64,000 nucleotides of DNA from Rhizobium sp. ACO-34A (GTDB taxonomy: Bacteria > Pseudomonadota > Alphaproteobacteria > Rhizobiales > Rhizobiaceae). A program made the translations under genes and the position numbers. Every line of letters begins with the position of its first letter. Position 1 is the first letter of the stretch. Below the pieces are notes generated by a model. That model ran no database searches and was not told the origin of the DNA. It worked only from the letters and a program-made list of their open reading frames with translations. The DNA lies in NCBI GenBank assembly GCA_002600635.1, contig CP021371.1, forward strand, positions 1,553,001-1,617,000, given 5' to 3'. Below, in pieces: positions 1 through 8,605 of the stretch.

Positions 1-70
1 CGCCTGCCTCTGCATAAAAATGCAGGAGCGCGGCCAGTTCGGCGGGCGTCATGTCGCGGGCAGGGGTCAT
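1..70 (-). CDS. Probable uracil-DNA glycosylase, N-terminal fragment
   Basis: Only the first 23 codons lie in the window, reading leftward from an ATG at 70; a second in-frame ATG is at 52. The visible residues include MTPAELAALLHFYAEAG. This resembles the opening of the family 4 uracil-DNA glycosylases (iron-sulfur base-excision repair enzymes) found in rhizobia, but no catalytic motif is present to confirm it. The call is recollection of the family's N-terminus and is tentative. Confidence 0.4.
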   Translation of the reverse strand, partial: MTPARDMTPAELAALLHFYAEAG

Positions 71-229
71 GAACGGGTCTTAACCCAAAGCGCGGCGGAC
101 AGGAAGGCCGGGGCGGCGATTATCGGGCAGCCGTGATCGCGGGTTGCCCGTTTTCGTCGTTCCTTCCGGTCTTGGCTTGCTCCGGTGTTCCTGTGCGTAC
201 GAGCGGTATGTCCCGCAGACCGTTTCCTA

Positions 230-1522
230 TCAGGCCGTCCACTGCTCGATATCGTCGCGCTCGCCGATGAGCGAGAGGCCGTGGGCGATCGACACCATTT
301 CGCCGCCGGTTTCGATCCGGTCGGTATCGAAGCGGTTGGTGAAGATGCGGCGGACGGCCGGAACGAAGGAGGTGCCGCCCGTCAGGAACACCTTGTCGAT
401 GCTTTCGGGCGCCGTACCGGTGCTTGCCAGTACGTCGTCGAGCGCGCCTTCGATGCGGGCGAGGTCGTCGGCGATCCAGTTTTCGAAGTCGCTGCGCTTC
501 ACGCTTTTGCGGCCGGCCGCGCCGAGTGGAGCGAAGTGGAATTCGGCCTCTTCGGCGCTTGAAAGCGCCATCTTGGTGGCCGACACGGCCTGATAGAGCG
601 GGTAGCCCTCGTCATGCTCGATGAGCTCGATGAAGAGTTCCAGCTTGTCAGGCTCGGTCGCCTGCCGCACCAGCGATTGCAGGTCGGCGAACTCGCGCGA
701 GGTCTTGAACACCGAAAGCTGGTTCCATCGCGAGAAGCTGAGGTAATAATTGCTCGGCACATCGAGCAATTTGCCGAAGCTCTTGAACTGGCTGCCCTTG
801 CCGATTTCCGGCGCTACCAGATGCTCGATGATGCGCGCGTCGAACTGGTCACCCGCAAGGCCGACACCGGAATGGCCGACCGGCGTGGCGCTGACGCGCC
901 CTGCATTTGTTTCGAAGCGGATCAGCGAATAGTCGGTAGTACCGCCGCCGAAGTCGGCGACCAGAACGGTCGCGTCCTTCTTGAGGTTGCGGGCGAAGTA
1001 GAAGGCCGCCGCCACCGGTTCGTAGACGTAATGCACTTCCGGAAAGCCGAAGCGGGAAAGCGCCTCGTTATAGCGGGTCATCGCGAGCTGAGGATCGGGA
1101 TTGGAGCCCGCGAAATGCACCGGGCGACCGGTGACGATGCGCTTCGCGTCAGAAGGCCAGCCATCGCCGGCATAGGCTTCCAGACGCCGCAGGAAGACCT
1201 CCATCAGATCCTCGAACTGGAAGCGGCGGGCATGGACGAGGGTGCCCTGAAAAAGCGCCGAAGCAGCAAACGTCTTGATCGACTGAAGGAAGCGGCACTC
1301 ACCGGGATTGTCGATGAATTGCCGGATGGCGGCCTGTCCTGCCTCGACCTTCAGGGCGCGTGCGCCGAGCTGGGCATCCTTCATGAAGGACAGCGCAGTG
1401 CGCATGCTGTCGGTCTCGCCGGCCGCCGAGGTGAAGGACACCGATTGCGTCGTGCCATCCGCATCCGCAAGCGCCATCACCGTATTGGTCGTGCCGAAAT
1501 CAAGCCCCAGCGCGTGAGCCAT
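230..1522 (-). CDS. yegD: Hsp70-family protein, YegD type
   Basis: This 430-residue protein is an actin/Hsp70-fold ATPase. The phosphate-1 loop LDFGTTNT is at residues 7-14, the second phosphate motif VADFGGGTTDYS at about 188-199, and the adenosine motif LTGGTSFVPA near residue 385. It ends soon after the nucleotide-binding domain, so it lacks the substrate-binding domain and lid of DnaK. That matches the YegD subfamily, whose role in vivo is poorly known; a chaperone-like function is inferred. The start ATG is followed directly by the canonical beta-strand and fits the family length. The gene stands alone between the probable glycosylase gene and ampR, with no obvious operon partner. Confidence 0.85.
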   Translation of the reverse strand: MAHALGLDFGTTNTVMALADADGTTQSVSFTSAAGETDSMRTALSFMKDAQLGARALKVEAGQAAIRQFIDNPGECRFLQSIKTFAASALFQGTLVHARRFQFEDLMEVFLRRLEAYAGDGWPSDAKRIVTGRPVHFAGSNPDPQLAMTRYNEALSRFGFPEVHYVYEPVAAAFYFARNLKKDATVLVADFGGGTTDYSLIRFETNAGRVSATPVGHSGVGLAGDQFDARIIEHLVAPEIGKGSQFKSFGKLLDVPSNYYLSFSRWNQLSVFKTSREFADLQSLVRQATEPDKLELFIELIEHDEGYPLYQAVSATKMALSSAEEAEFHFAPLGAAGRKSVKRSDFENWIADDLARIEGALDDVLASTGTAPESIDKVFLTGGTSFVPAVRRIFTNRFDTDRIETGGEMVSIAHGLSLIGERDDIEQWTA

Positions 1523-1660
1523 CGCCGCCGCTCCCTTTTGATCTGTCTGTCTCTGGAATCGGGCGTTGCCCGAACGTGAAAAGGGGCGCAGTCGATGCGC
1601 GCCGCAATGAAGAGCGCGCCTAATGGCATGGATGACGGGACGAAGGCAAGGCCCTTCGGG

Positions 1661-2548
1661 TCAGGCAATCGCCTCTTTCGTTTCCTGCGCCATTGCCATT
1701 ATCCAGGTACTGAAAGCCTGCATGGCGGGCGTCATGCTGCGCGATTTCAGCCGGGTCAGCCAGTAGCAGCCCTTGGAGACATGGATCGGAAAGGGTTGCT
1801 CGATAGCACCGCTGGCAAGATGACGGGAAAACATCAGCGGCGGTGCCAGCGCTACACCCGCGCCCTGCAGCGCGGCTTCCACCATGATGATCGAGGAATC
1901 GAAGACGGGGCCGCGAATCTGTGGTGGGCCGACCCCGGCCGCCTCGAACCATTCCGGCCATTCGTCGTGGCGGTAGGAGCGCAGCAGGCTCTGGCGGGCG
2001 ACGTCTTCGGGCTTTTCAAGCAGGCGGGCGATTTGTGGAATGCAAAGCACCGAAAGCGGCGCTTCGAACAGGGCCTCCGCCTCGATGTCGTGCCATGCGC
2101 CGTTGCCGAAACGGATGGTGTAATCGAGCCCTTCGGCGGCGATGTCGACCCGGTTGTTGTTGGTTGAGAGCCGGATGTCGACATAAGGGTGCAGTCGCCG
2201 GAAGTCGGCAAAGCGGGGCAGAAGCCATCCCACGGCAAATGTCCCGACGGCGCCGATGGCGAGCACCTCCTGCACATGTCCGCCCTGAAAACGCTCCAGC
2301 ATGTCGGCCATGCGGTCGAAGCTTTCCTGCAAGGATGGCAGAAGCGCCTGTCCCTCCTCGGTAATCAGCAGTCCGCGCGGCAGGCGGCGAAAAAGCGTTA
2401 CGCCGAGCCGCTGTTCGAGCAGCTTCACCTGATGGCTGACGGCCGCTTGCGTGACGCAGAGTTCTATGGCGGCACGGGTGAAGCTCAGGTGGCGGGCGGC
2501 GGCCTCGAAGGCGCGGAGCGCATTGAGCGGCAGATGCGGACGAACCAT
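1661..2548 (-). CDS. ampR: LysR-family regulator AmpR
   Basis: This 295-residue protein has an N-terminal winged helix-turn-helix (about residues 1-62) opening with LPLNALRAFEAAARHLSFT, followed by a periplasmic-binding-fold effector domain. Long stretches match the AmpR proteins of enterobacterial and Pseudomonas ampC systems as I recall them, including STNNNRVD, AAEGLDYTIRFGNGAWHD and LLRSYRHDEW. AmpR proteins bind muropeptides and UDP-MurNAc-pentapeptide and switch a divergent beta-lactamase gene on when murein recycling is disturbed. Here the divergent gene 102 bp away is a class D enzyme, not the usual class C, and is the obvious target. The effector specificity is inferred from family membership. 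Confidence 0.9.
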   Translation of the reverse strand: MVRPHLPLNALRAFEAAARHLSFTRAAIELCVTQAAVSHQVKLLEQRLGVTLFRRLPRGLLITEEGQALLPSLQESFDRMADMLERFQGGHVQEVLAIGAVGTFAVGWLLPRFADFRRLHPYVDIRLSTNNNRVDIAAEGLDYTIRFGNGAWHDIEAEALFEAPLSVLCIPQIARLLEKPEDVARQSLLRSYRHDEWPEWFEAAGVGPPQIRGPVFDSSIIMVEAALQGAGVALAPPLMFSRHLASGAIEQPFPIHVSKGCYWLTRLKSRSMTPAMQAFSTWIMAMAQETKEAIA

Positions 2549-2650
2549 CGTGAGGCCTTATTTTTCTAATGGCTCACCGCAGATATCATCGTTTGTCTAT
2601 CGCTCACAAGCCGACCTAGAAATACCGCGTTCAATCGCGGGAGTATTTCC
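2549..2650. promoter_or_regulatory. ampR / beta-lactamase divergent control region
   Basis: This 102-bp spacer must hold both promoters and the AmpR operator. A direct repeat GCTCAC occurs at 2572-2577 and 2602-2607, with GATA and TATC half-sites between the copies. A small hairpin CCGCG-N6-CGCGG lies at 2625-2640, just ahead of the beta-lactamase start and overlapping its GGGAG Shine-Dalgarno. The exact AmpR footprint cannot be fixed by eye. Confidence 0.5.
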
Positions 2651-3472
2651 ATGGCATTTTGCAGACGCATGTTTCTTGGCTTCTCATTCGGCTTTTCCGC
2701 CTTTGTTTCTGCCGGATTTCCGGCATTTTCGGCAGAGCCGGTTCATTGCACCGTTATCATCGATGAAGTGAGTGGAGATACGCTTTACCGGAAGGGGCAA
2801 TGCGGGGAAACCTTTTCGCCGATGTCGACATTCAAACTGCCTTTGGCCATGATGGGTTATGACGCGGGCATCCTTCAGGACGAAAGCAATCCTCGCTGGG
2901 ACTATCGCGCGGAACTCGACCGCCCGAAGCGGGAGCAGAAGGCGACTGATCCGACCATATGGGAAAAGGATTCGATCGTCTGGTATTCGCAGGAAATCAC
3001 CCGTCGTTTGGGTGAGCGCCGGTTTGCCGATTATGTCCAGCGTTTCGGCTATGGCAATCGCGATGTGGCCGGCAATTCCGGCAAGAAGGATGGTCTCACG
3101 CAATCCTGGCTGATGTCTTCGCTGAAGATTTCCCCGGACGAACAGGTGGCCTTCCTGCGGCGTTTCCTGACGGGTGGGCTTCCAGTCTCCGCACATGCCT
3201 CCGACATGACGCTTGCGATCGTCCCCCACTTCGCCGCCGGTGACGGCTGGGACATTCAGGGCAAGACCGGTAGCGGTCTCATGCGTGACAAGACGGGCAA
3301 GGCCGACCGGTCACGTCCGCTCGGCTGGTTCGTCGGATGGGCCACCAAGGGTGACCGCCGGGTTATCTTCGCCCGGCTGAATATAGCCAATCGCCCGAGC
3401 GATCAGCCTCTCAGCATCTCCACGCGCGATAGCCTGATCGCGGAGTTTCCGGGGATCGCAACCCGTTTCTGA
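2651..3472 (+). CDS. Class D (OXA-type) beta-lactamase
   Basis: This 273-residue exported serine beta-lactamase has a cleavable signal peptide (about residues 1-28, ending AFSA). All class D motifs are present in order: S59-T-F-K62 (nucleophile and the lysine usually carboxylated), S108-I-V110, Y134-G-N136, W153, and K205-T-G207. It should hydrolyse penicillins and possibly oxacillins in the periplasm; the spectrum cannot be read from sequence. The ATG at 2651 has GGGAG about 8 bases upstream. The gene is transcribed away from ampR, so induction by AmpR is likely. It has the same base composition as its neighbours and no mobile element nearby, so it looks like a resident chromosomal enzyme. 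Confidence 0.9.
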   Translation: MAFCRRMFLGFSFGFSAFVSAGFPAFSAEPVHCTVIIDEVSGDTLYRKGQCGETFSPMSTFKLPLAMMGYDAGILQDESNPRWDYRAELDRPKREQKATDPTIWEKDSIVWYSQEITRRLGERRFADYVQRFGYGNRDVAGNSGKKDGLTQSWLMSSLKISPDEQVAFLRRFLTGGLPVSAHASDMTLAIVPHFAAGDGWDIQGKTGSGLMRDKTGKADRSRPLGWFVGWATKGDRRVIFARLNIANRPSDQPLSISTRDSLIAEFPGIATRF

Positions 3473-3496
3473 TTTGGCAGACGGGGGAGCTCCCCG

Positions 3497-3709
3497 TCAG
3501 TTCTCGCGCATATAACTCTGCGCAGCCCAGATGACGCCCAGGCCGGCAATCATGGCCAGCATGCCATAGGCGATCCATTCGTTCTGGTTGATCATGAAAC
3601 TCGTGGCCGGATAGGGAAACAGTCCGGTTCCCTGTCCGACCCACACGAGGCCGGTCAGGCCCAGGATGAGCCCCATTGCGGTAAACAGCAGACGTGCAGT
3701 CGCAAACAT
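3497..3709 (-). CDS. Small two-helix membrane protein, paralogue A
   Basis: This 70-residue protein has two predicted transmembrane helices (about residues 6-25 and 45-63) joined by a short loop, VGQGTGLFPYPATSFMINQNEW. A GGAGGAAAG Shine-Dalgarno stands ahead of the ATG. It is clearly related to the next gene (3840-4064): both share the pattern Gly-Thr, a Phe/Ser-Leu/Tyr-Pro turn, Ser/Asp-Phe-Met and a Trp before helix 2. I recognise no named function. Proteins of this design occur in many alphaproteobacteria as hypothetical inner-membrane proteins. The two copies probably arose by tandem duplication. Confidence 0.7.
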   Translation of the reverse strand: MFATARLLFTAMGLILGLTGLVWVGQGTGLFPYPATSFMINQNEWIAYGMLAMIAGLGVIWAAQSYMREN

Positions 3710-3839
3710 TGCTTTCCTCCCGGTTTCCTCTTCTGGATCAGAGGCTTGGCATCTGTGCCAGAGAGGTGCTTCTTGCTCTGTTCAACGCAATCGGGCTCCC
3801 AGTCCGATTGCGCTATTCCTCACGTCGAGTGTGGAGCGG

Positions 3840-4064
3840 TCAGGCAGACGGCTCGTGATCGCGTGGAAGCAGGAAACGTGCGCCGACCAGCACGATCAGC
3901 CCGAATATGGCGACGAGTGAACCGTTGACGGTCCAGACGCTATCCTTGGGCATGAAGTCCGTGCCGGGCAGGCTCACCATATGTGTGCCGTGCGCGACCC
4001 AGGCCGCGCCGACAACAATGATCAGGCTCCCGACAATCGTCAGTAGCTGCCGAATATGCTCCAT
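3840..4064 (-). CDS. Small two-helix membrane protein, paralogue B
   Basis: This 74-residue protein starts at an ATG preceded by a strong AGGAGAAAT; a longer open frame upstream lacks a ribosome site and reads as low-complexity noise. Two hydrophobic helices (about residues 7-24 and 46-67) flank a loop containing VAHGTHMVSLPGTDFM. It aligns along its length with the 70-residue protein encoded 130 bp downstream, so the two are tandem paralogues on the same strand. The function is unknown. The C-terminal tail RDHEPSA is polar and probably cytoplasmic. Confidence 0.7.
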   Translation of the reverse strand: MEHIRQLLTIVGSLIIVVGAAWVAHGTHMVSLPGTDFMPKDSVWTVNGSLVAIFGLIVLVGARFLLPRDHEPSA

Positions 4065-4162
4065 ATTTCTCCTCCCATGGAACAAATTGTCGCATCTACT
4101 ATAGTCGATACGCGGCCGAAATCCAGTGTTTTCAGGGGTTTGAAAACCGCGCTGGAGTCGCA

Positions 4163-4197
4163 AGAAAAATCCCGCGCACCCTGCGATGCGCGGGATT
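4163..4197 (-). terminator. Rho-independent terminator of the SDR gene
   Basis: AATCCCGCGCA (4168-4178) pairs perfectly with TGCGCGGGATT (4187-4197). Read on the minus strand, the hairpin is followed by a T run (4163-4167 region). It lies 22 bp past the stop codon at 4219. Confidence 0.8.
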
Positions 4198-4218
4198 GTT
4201 GATCTCTGGGGTCTGATG

Positions 4219-5007
4219 TCAGATCGAGCTGGCTGCGCCGCCATCGACCCTGAGCATGGTGCCGGTGATGTAGCTGGCCTGCTGCGAGCAGAGGAATGCG
4301 GCGGCGGCGGCAAACTCCTCGACCGCACCCAGTCGCCCGGCCGGGATGGTCTTGATCGAGGCCGCGCGCACTTCCTCGATGCTGCGCCCGGTGCGCTGGG
4401 CATTGGCGCCATCGAGCTCGTCGATGCGGTCGGTGTGGATACGGCCCGGCAGGACCATGTTGGCGGTCACGCCATAGGAGGCGATTTCCGTGGAGATGGT
4501 CTTGTTCCAGCCGACGAGCGCCGAACGCAGGGTGTTGGAAAGCGCGAGGTTGGGGATCGGCTCGAAGACGCCGGATGAGGCGACGGTCACGATGCGTCCG
4601 AAGCCTTGAGTCTTCATCAGCGGCAGGAGCGCGTTGGTGAGCGTGATGACGCGGACCACCATGCTCTGGAAAAAGTTATAGAGCTTTTCCGGGGTCATGT
4701 CCTCGACCGTTCCGGGCGTCGGTCCCCCGGTATTATTGACGAGAATATCGATGCCGCCGAGTTTTTCGTGAACGGCGGCCAGCATGGTGTCGACGAAATC
4801 GGCATCCGAAATGTCTGCCACCACGTATTCGGCCTTGCCGGCTCCGGCGGCATTGATGGCTTCGCAATTGGCCTTCAGCTTTTCGCCGCTACGACCGCAC
4901 AGCAGCACATGCGCGCCCTCTGCCGCGAGCGCCTTGGCTATGCCGAGGCCAAGCCCGCGCGAAGACGCCAGCACGAGCGCGCGCTTTCCCTTGATGCCGA
5001 GATCCAT
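4219..5007 (-). CDS. Atypical short-chain dehydrogenase/reductase
   Basis: This 262-residue protein starts at MDLGIKGKRA with GAAGGA upstream; a longer frame upstream is unlikely. It has the Rossmann cofactor motif ASSRGLGLG (residues 14-22), NNTGG (91-95) in place of NNAGG, and the active-site serine region VASS (142-145). Where classical SDRs have YxxxK, this protein has S157-N-T-L-R161, so the catalytic Tyr and Lys are both missing. A recognisable SDR subgroup carries this change together with NTGGP, so it is probably a family trait and not decay. The reaction is unknown; NAD(P) binding is likely. It is divergent from the autotransporter gene with a 273-bp spacer. Confidence 0.75.
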   Translation of the reverse strand: MDLGIKGKRALVLASSRGLGLGIAKALAAEGAHVLLCGRSGEKLKANCEAINAAGAGKAEYVVADISDADFVDTMLAAVHEKLGGIDILVNNTGGPTPGTVEDMTPEKLYNFFQSMVVRVITLTNALLPLMKTQGFGRIVTVASSGVFEPIPNLALSNTLRSALVGWNKTISTEIASYGVTANMVLPGRIHTDRIDELDGANAQRTGRSIEEVRAASIKTIPAGRLGAVEEFAAAAAFLCSQQASYITGTMLRVDGGAASSI

Positions 5008-5187
5008 GATGTCAGTCCTTCTCTGGAAGTGATTGCGTTGCCGCCACGTTAGCAAGCGCGTGGTGAGAAAGGAAAGGTCCCTGCAAGCGATAACGGTTCG
5101 CCATCGTGTCCCACCGTCAGTGTCGGGATGTTTCTCTGTTCGACGTTGTTGCTGAACGTAAGCCATTCATCACGCGTTACATCCAAA

Positions 5188-5205
5188 ATGTCATAAAGGT
5201 TACAT
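5188..5205 (+). promoter_or_regulatory. PHO-box-like site upstream of the autotransporter
   Basis: ATGTCATAAAGGTTACAT matches 13 of 18 positions of the PhoB consensus CTGTCATAAATCTGTCAT, including the whole TGTCATAAA first half. It lies 76 bp before the start of the surface nuclease/phosphatase gene. This is read by eye against a remembered consensus. The second half-site is degenerate, so PhoB control is a hypothesis. Confidence 0.4.
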
Positions 5206-5280
5206 TTAACTTTGAGATAACCATTGGCGAACGGGAAGAAGCCCGGTTCTGAATAAGAAATATTTCGCCACGGTGATTAA

Positions 5281-8200
5281 ATGTCAAAAAAGTATCATTT
5301 TAATATGCGAAATGGACAGCCCTACGTTCTTCGGCGAAGCCTTGGAGCCTTGCTCTGTGGGGCCGCTTTTCTGGGGGTTGCCATGGCTCCCGCTCACGCT
5401 GCTGACGATGGCACCTTGCGCCTTCTCTCCCTCAACATCTGGAACAAGTTCAAGCAGACGCCGGCAGTAACCAGCGATTTCATGATCAACGGCAACTGGG
5501 ATGTGCTGATGTTCCAGGAGGCCAATGGCAGTAGATACGTGTCGGATATTCCCGGCATACTGAAGGATGCCGGTCTTGGAACCTATGGCGGCAATCTCGT
5601 TGGCGACGTTGGTATCATCTCCCGTCTTTCGGGGACCTACGGCAGCTATCAGGCCCCGGGTCTCAGCACGCAGGGGCGCTATGTCAGCTACCAGATAATC
5701 GACGGCGAAGCCGGAAGGCCGATGACAACCGTCGGCACCGTCCATCTGGACTATAGCGACGAGGCGACCAAGCGGGTTGCCGAGGCCAAGGCACTCAATG
5801 CCTGGGCGAAGACGCAAACCAATCCCCTGATCATCTCGGGCGACTTCAATGCCGGTGACGTTTCCGAACGCGGCCTGCACTCCAAGAGCCAGCAGGAACT
5901 CCTGTTGCGTATCTATACCAAGAGCCCGAACAACAGCTTCTACTACAGTCTCCTCGGGCAGTATGCGAAGGACAAGACGGCTCTGGACAAGTTCATCGCC
6001 GACTGGCGCGGAAAGGGATCAGCGGCAATCGATGCTGCCACAATCCCTTCGGATCTGTTTGCCGATGAGACCTATCCCGTCGCCGGCAACACGCCACAGA
6101 CGATGAACGTTCTGAAGAAGCAGTTCATGCTGCTGCAGACGGATGAGGAGCGTGAACAGTTTGCGCCGCATGAACTCAACGATGGCAGCGCCACATGGCC
6201 GTCGGCCGGTGAGGATGCGACCAACACCTGGGGCAGCTGGCACCGGGTCAAGATCGACCATTTCCTGGCATCGCGGCCGTTCGGCAAATGGTACACGATT
6301 GCCGACGATCCGAACGACCCCTATCTCGGCGTCATCAAGGATGTCTATGTCACCAAGCCTGATGGCTCGACGGCACCTCTGTCTGACCATGAGCCGGTCG
6401 CTCACGAATTCCGCTGGATCGGCCCCGTCCTCGAGACCTACAAGGAAACGGTCAGCGGCGTCGATGTCGACAAGACGCGGATCGTCTGGAGTGAAGATGC
6501 CAATACCTTCAGTGAAAACGGCAAGCAGTTCTACCTGACGCGCAACAACATGCGGCAGGACGTTTATCTCGGCCAGGTTTCCGACGAGAACGGCATGCCG
6601 ATCCTGACCGGTCTGACCGATGCCGAAAAGAAGACGCTTCTCGACTGCAAGAGCACGGATGCACGTTTCCAGCAGGCAATCGCGGAATACTGCATCGACG
6701 ATCACAGCTTTATCGGCGAGACCCTCATCACGGATGGCGGCACGGTCATCGTTGATGAGGATGCCGCTCTCGGCACGTCTGCTGCGGACCTTCGTCTCGA
6801 CAACGGTACCCTGCAGATTACCGGAACGGCCATGACCTCGCTCGACCGCTCTGTGATCCTTGAAGCCGGTGGCGGCACGATCGACGTCAACGACCCCTCG
6901 AACAAGGTGACGATCGTCCGCGAGATTTCCGGCACGGGTTCGTTCACCAAGGCCGGCGCGGGCACGCTGAACCTCACCGCCGACAACAGCTATACCGGCG
7001 AAACCATCGTTGCAGGCGGCCGTCTGGCGGTCAACAGTTCGATCGAGGACTCGGTCCTGACCACTGTTCTGAGTGGCGGCATCCTCGGCGGCAACGGCAC
7101 GGTTGGCGATCTCGTCGTCGAGGCCGGCGGTACGGTTGCCCCGGGCAATTCCATCGGCCGCCTGAACGTTGCCGGTGACGTTACCTTCGAGAAGGGCTCG
7201 ACTTATGAGGCCGAGGTCGATGGCAGTGGTAATTCCGACATGATCTCGACCACGGGCTCGATCACCATCAATGGTGGTTCGCTCTACTTCATCGCGGCCG
7301 GCAGCGGCTACGATCCGCTGACGGATTATACGGTCCTGTCGGCCGGAGCAGGGGTCACGGGCCGGTTCGACAGCGTCGGTTCGGATTTCGCCTTCCTGTC
7401 TCCGGATATGCTCTATTCTGCAACGGGTGTTACCCTGCGGCTTCTGCGTAACGACGTCGGCTTCAGCAGCGTCGGCTCGACGAGGAACCGCATGGCGGCC
7501 GCCGGCGGTATCGAAAGTCTCGGCGCGGGCAATGCTCTTTACGAGGCGGTCCTGCGGCTTGATGCGGCCACCGCTGATGAGGCCTTCCATCAGGTGTCGG
7601 GCGAAATGTATCCCTCGATTGCCGGTGCGCTGGCCGATGACAGCCGCTTTGTCCGGGATGCCGTCGAACAGCGTCTGAGCGGCATGGAAGCGGTAACCGG
7701 CACTGCCGGCCAGCCGGGTGAGGATGCTTCCGGATATCACGCCTGGACCCAGGGCTTCGGCTCCAAGGGTTCCACCGATGGCAGTGGCGTCGATCGGCTC
7801 GACCGCAGCACCGGTGGCCTGCTGATGGGTATCGACACCATGGTGACGGAAGACCTGCGTCTCGGCATCCTCGGCGGCTACGGACGGTCATCCTTCTCGC
7901 AGGGTGGTCAGCCTGCCTCTGCAGATGCCGACAGCTACATCCTCGGCTTTTACGGCTCCACCCGGTTCGACGCCCTGCGCCTGAGCTTCGGCGGCAGCTA
8001 CGGCTGGAACTCGATCGAGGCCGACCGTGACATCTCCTTCGGCAACTTCACCGACAGCCTGAATGCCGATTACGATGCTGCGACCGCCCAGATCTTCGGC
8101 GAGGCAGCCTATCGCATGCAGCTTGGCGATGCGCTGTTCGAGCCCTTCGCAGGGCTGGCCCAGGTCCATGTCTCGACGGATGGCTTCACCGAAGACGGCG

Positions 8201-8550
8201 GTGCTGCCGCACTCTCCGTCGACGACGCCACCTACAACGTGACCTTTGCCAATATCGGTCTGCGTGCGGCCACGGCCTTCGATGTCGGCGGCACCATGGT
8301 TCGCCTCAAGGGGCAGGCATCCTGGCGTCACGCCTTCAGCGACAACAATCCGGATGCGTCGATGGCGCTCGCCGGCGGCTCGGTCTTCGATATCCAGGGC
8401 GCTTCCGCCAGCCGTGATACGGCCGTCGTCAAGGCCGGTATCGACTTCGATGTCGCGAAGAACTCGTCGGTTTCCGTCAACTACGTCGGCGAATTCGCCG
8501 CTGGCGGCGCAGATCACGGCGTCAATGCCGGTTTCAAGCTGAAGTTCTGA
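5281..8550 (+). CDS. Autotransporter with endonuclease/exonuclease/phosphatase passenger
   Basis: This 1089-residue type Va secreted protein has a long signal peptide (residues 1-40, cleavage after AHA). The passenger (about 45-380) is an EEP-superfamily enzyme with all metal and catalytic motifs: N52 in LNIW, E80 in FQE, H155 in TVHLD, D188 and N190 in SGDFN, D326-H327, and D369-H370 in LSDHEP. This fold includes DNases, sphingomyelinases and inositol phosphatases; the substrate is unknown. Residues about 490-700 are Gly/Thr-rich beta-helix with a PATR-type repeat (GTGSFTKAGAGTLNL). The outer-membrane barrel is residues about 819-1089 and ends in Phe. The ribosome site is weak. Scavenging phosphate from extracellular DNA or phospholipid at the cell surface is inferred. 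Confidence 0.88.
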   Translation: MSKKYHFNMRNGQPYVLRRSLGALLCGAAFLGVAMAPAHAADDGTLRLLSLNIWNKFKQTPAVTSDFMINGNWDVLMFQEANGSRYVSDIPGILKDAGLGTYGGNLVGDVGIISRLSGTYGSYQAPGLSTQGRYVSYQIIDGEAGRPMTTVGTVHLDYSDEATKRVAEAKALNAWAKTQTNPLIISGDFNAGDVSERGLHSKSQQELLLRIYTKSPNNSFYYSLLGQYAKDKTALDKFIADWRGKGSAAIDAATIPSDLFADETYPVAGNTPQTMNVLKKQFMLLQTDEEREQFAPHELNDGSATWPSAGEDATNTWGSWHRVKIDHFLASRPFGKWYTIADDPNDPYLGVIKDVYVTKPDGSTAPLSDHEPVAHEFRWIGPVLETYKETVSGVDVDKTRIVWSEDANTFSENGKQFYLTRNNMRQDVYLGQVSDENGMPILTGLTDAEKKTLLDCKSTDARFQQAIAEYCIDDHSFIGETLITDGGTVIVDEDAALGTSAADLRLDNGTLQITGTAMTSLDRSVILEAGGGTIDVNDPSNKVTIVREISGTGSFTKAGAGTLNLTADNSYTGETIVAGGRLAVNSSIEDSVLTTVLSGGILGGNGTVGDLVVEAGGTVAPGNSIGRLNVAGDVTFEKGSTYEAEVDGSGNSDMISTTGSITINGGSLYFIAAGSGYDPLTDYTVLSAGAGVTGRFDSVGSDFAFLSPDMLYSATGVTLRLLRNDVGFSSVGSTRNRMAAAGGIESLGAGNALYEAVLRLDAATADEAFHQVSGEMYPSIAGALADDSRFVRDAVEQRLSGMEAVTGTAGQPGEDASGYHAWTQGFGSKGSTDGSGVDRLDRSTGGLLMGIDTMVTEDLRLGILGGYGRSSFSQGGQPASADADSYILGFYGSTRFDALRLSFGGSYGWNSIEADRDISFGNFTDSLNADYDAATAQIFGEAAYRMQLGDALFEPFAGLAQVHVSTDGFTEDGGAAALSVDDATYNVTFANIGLRAATAFDVGGTMVRLKGQASWRHAFSDNNPDASMALAGGSVFDIQGASASRDTAVVKAGIDFDVAKNSSVSVNYVGEFAAGGADHGVNAGFKLKF

Positions 8551-8573
8551 TTTGAAACAGCCATCCTGAAAAG

Positions 8574-8605
8574 CGAAGGCGGGTCACGGCCCGCCTTCGT
8601 TGTTT
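8574..8605 (+). terminator. Terminator of the autotransporter gene
   Basis: CGAAGGCGGG (8574-8583) pairs perfectly with CCCGCCTTCG (8590-8599) and is followed by the T-rich TTGTTTCTGTT. It is 23 bp after the stop codon. Confidence 0.85.

Noticed and set aside
6019..7740. 573-codon open frame antisense to the autotransporter gene
   Set aside because: It lies wholly opposite a well-supported gene, has no ribosome site, and its Arg/Asp-rich, family-less sequence is the usual product of high-GC antisense frames.
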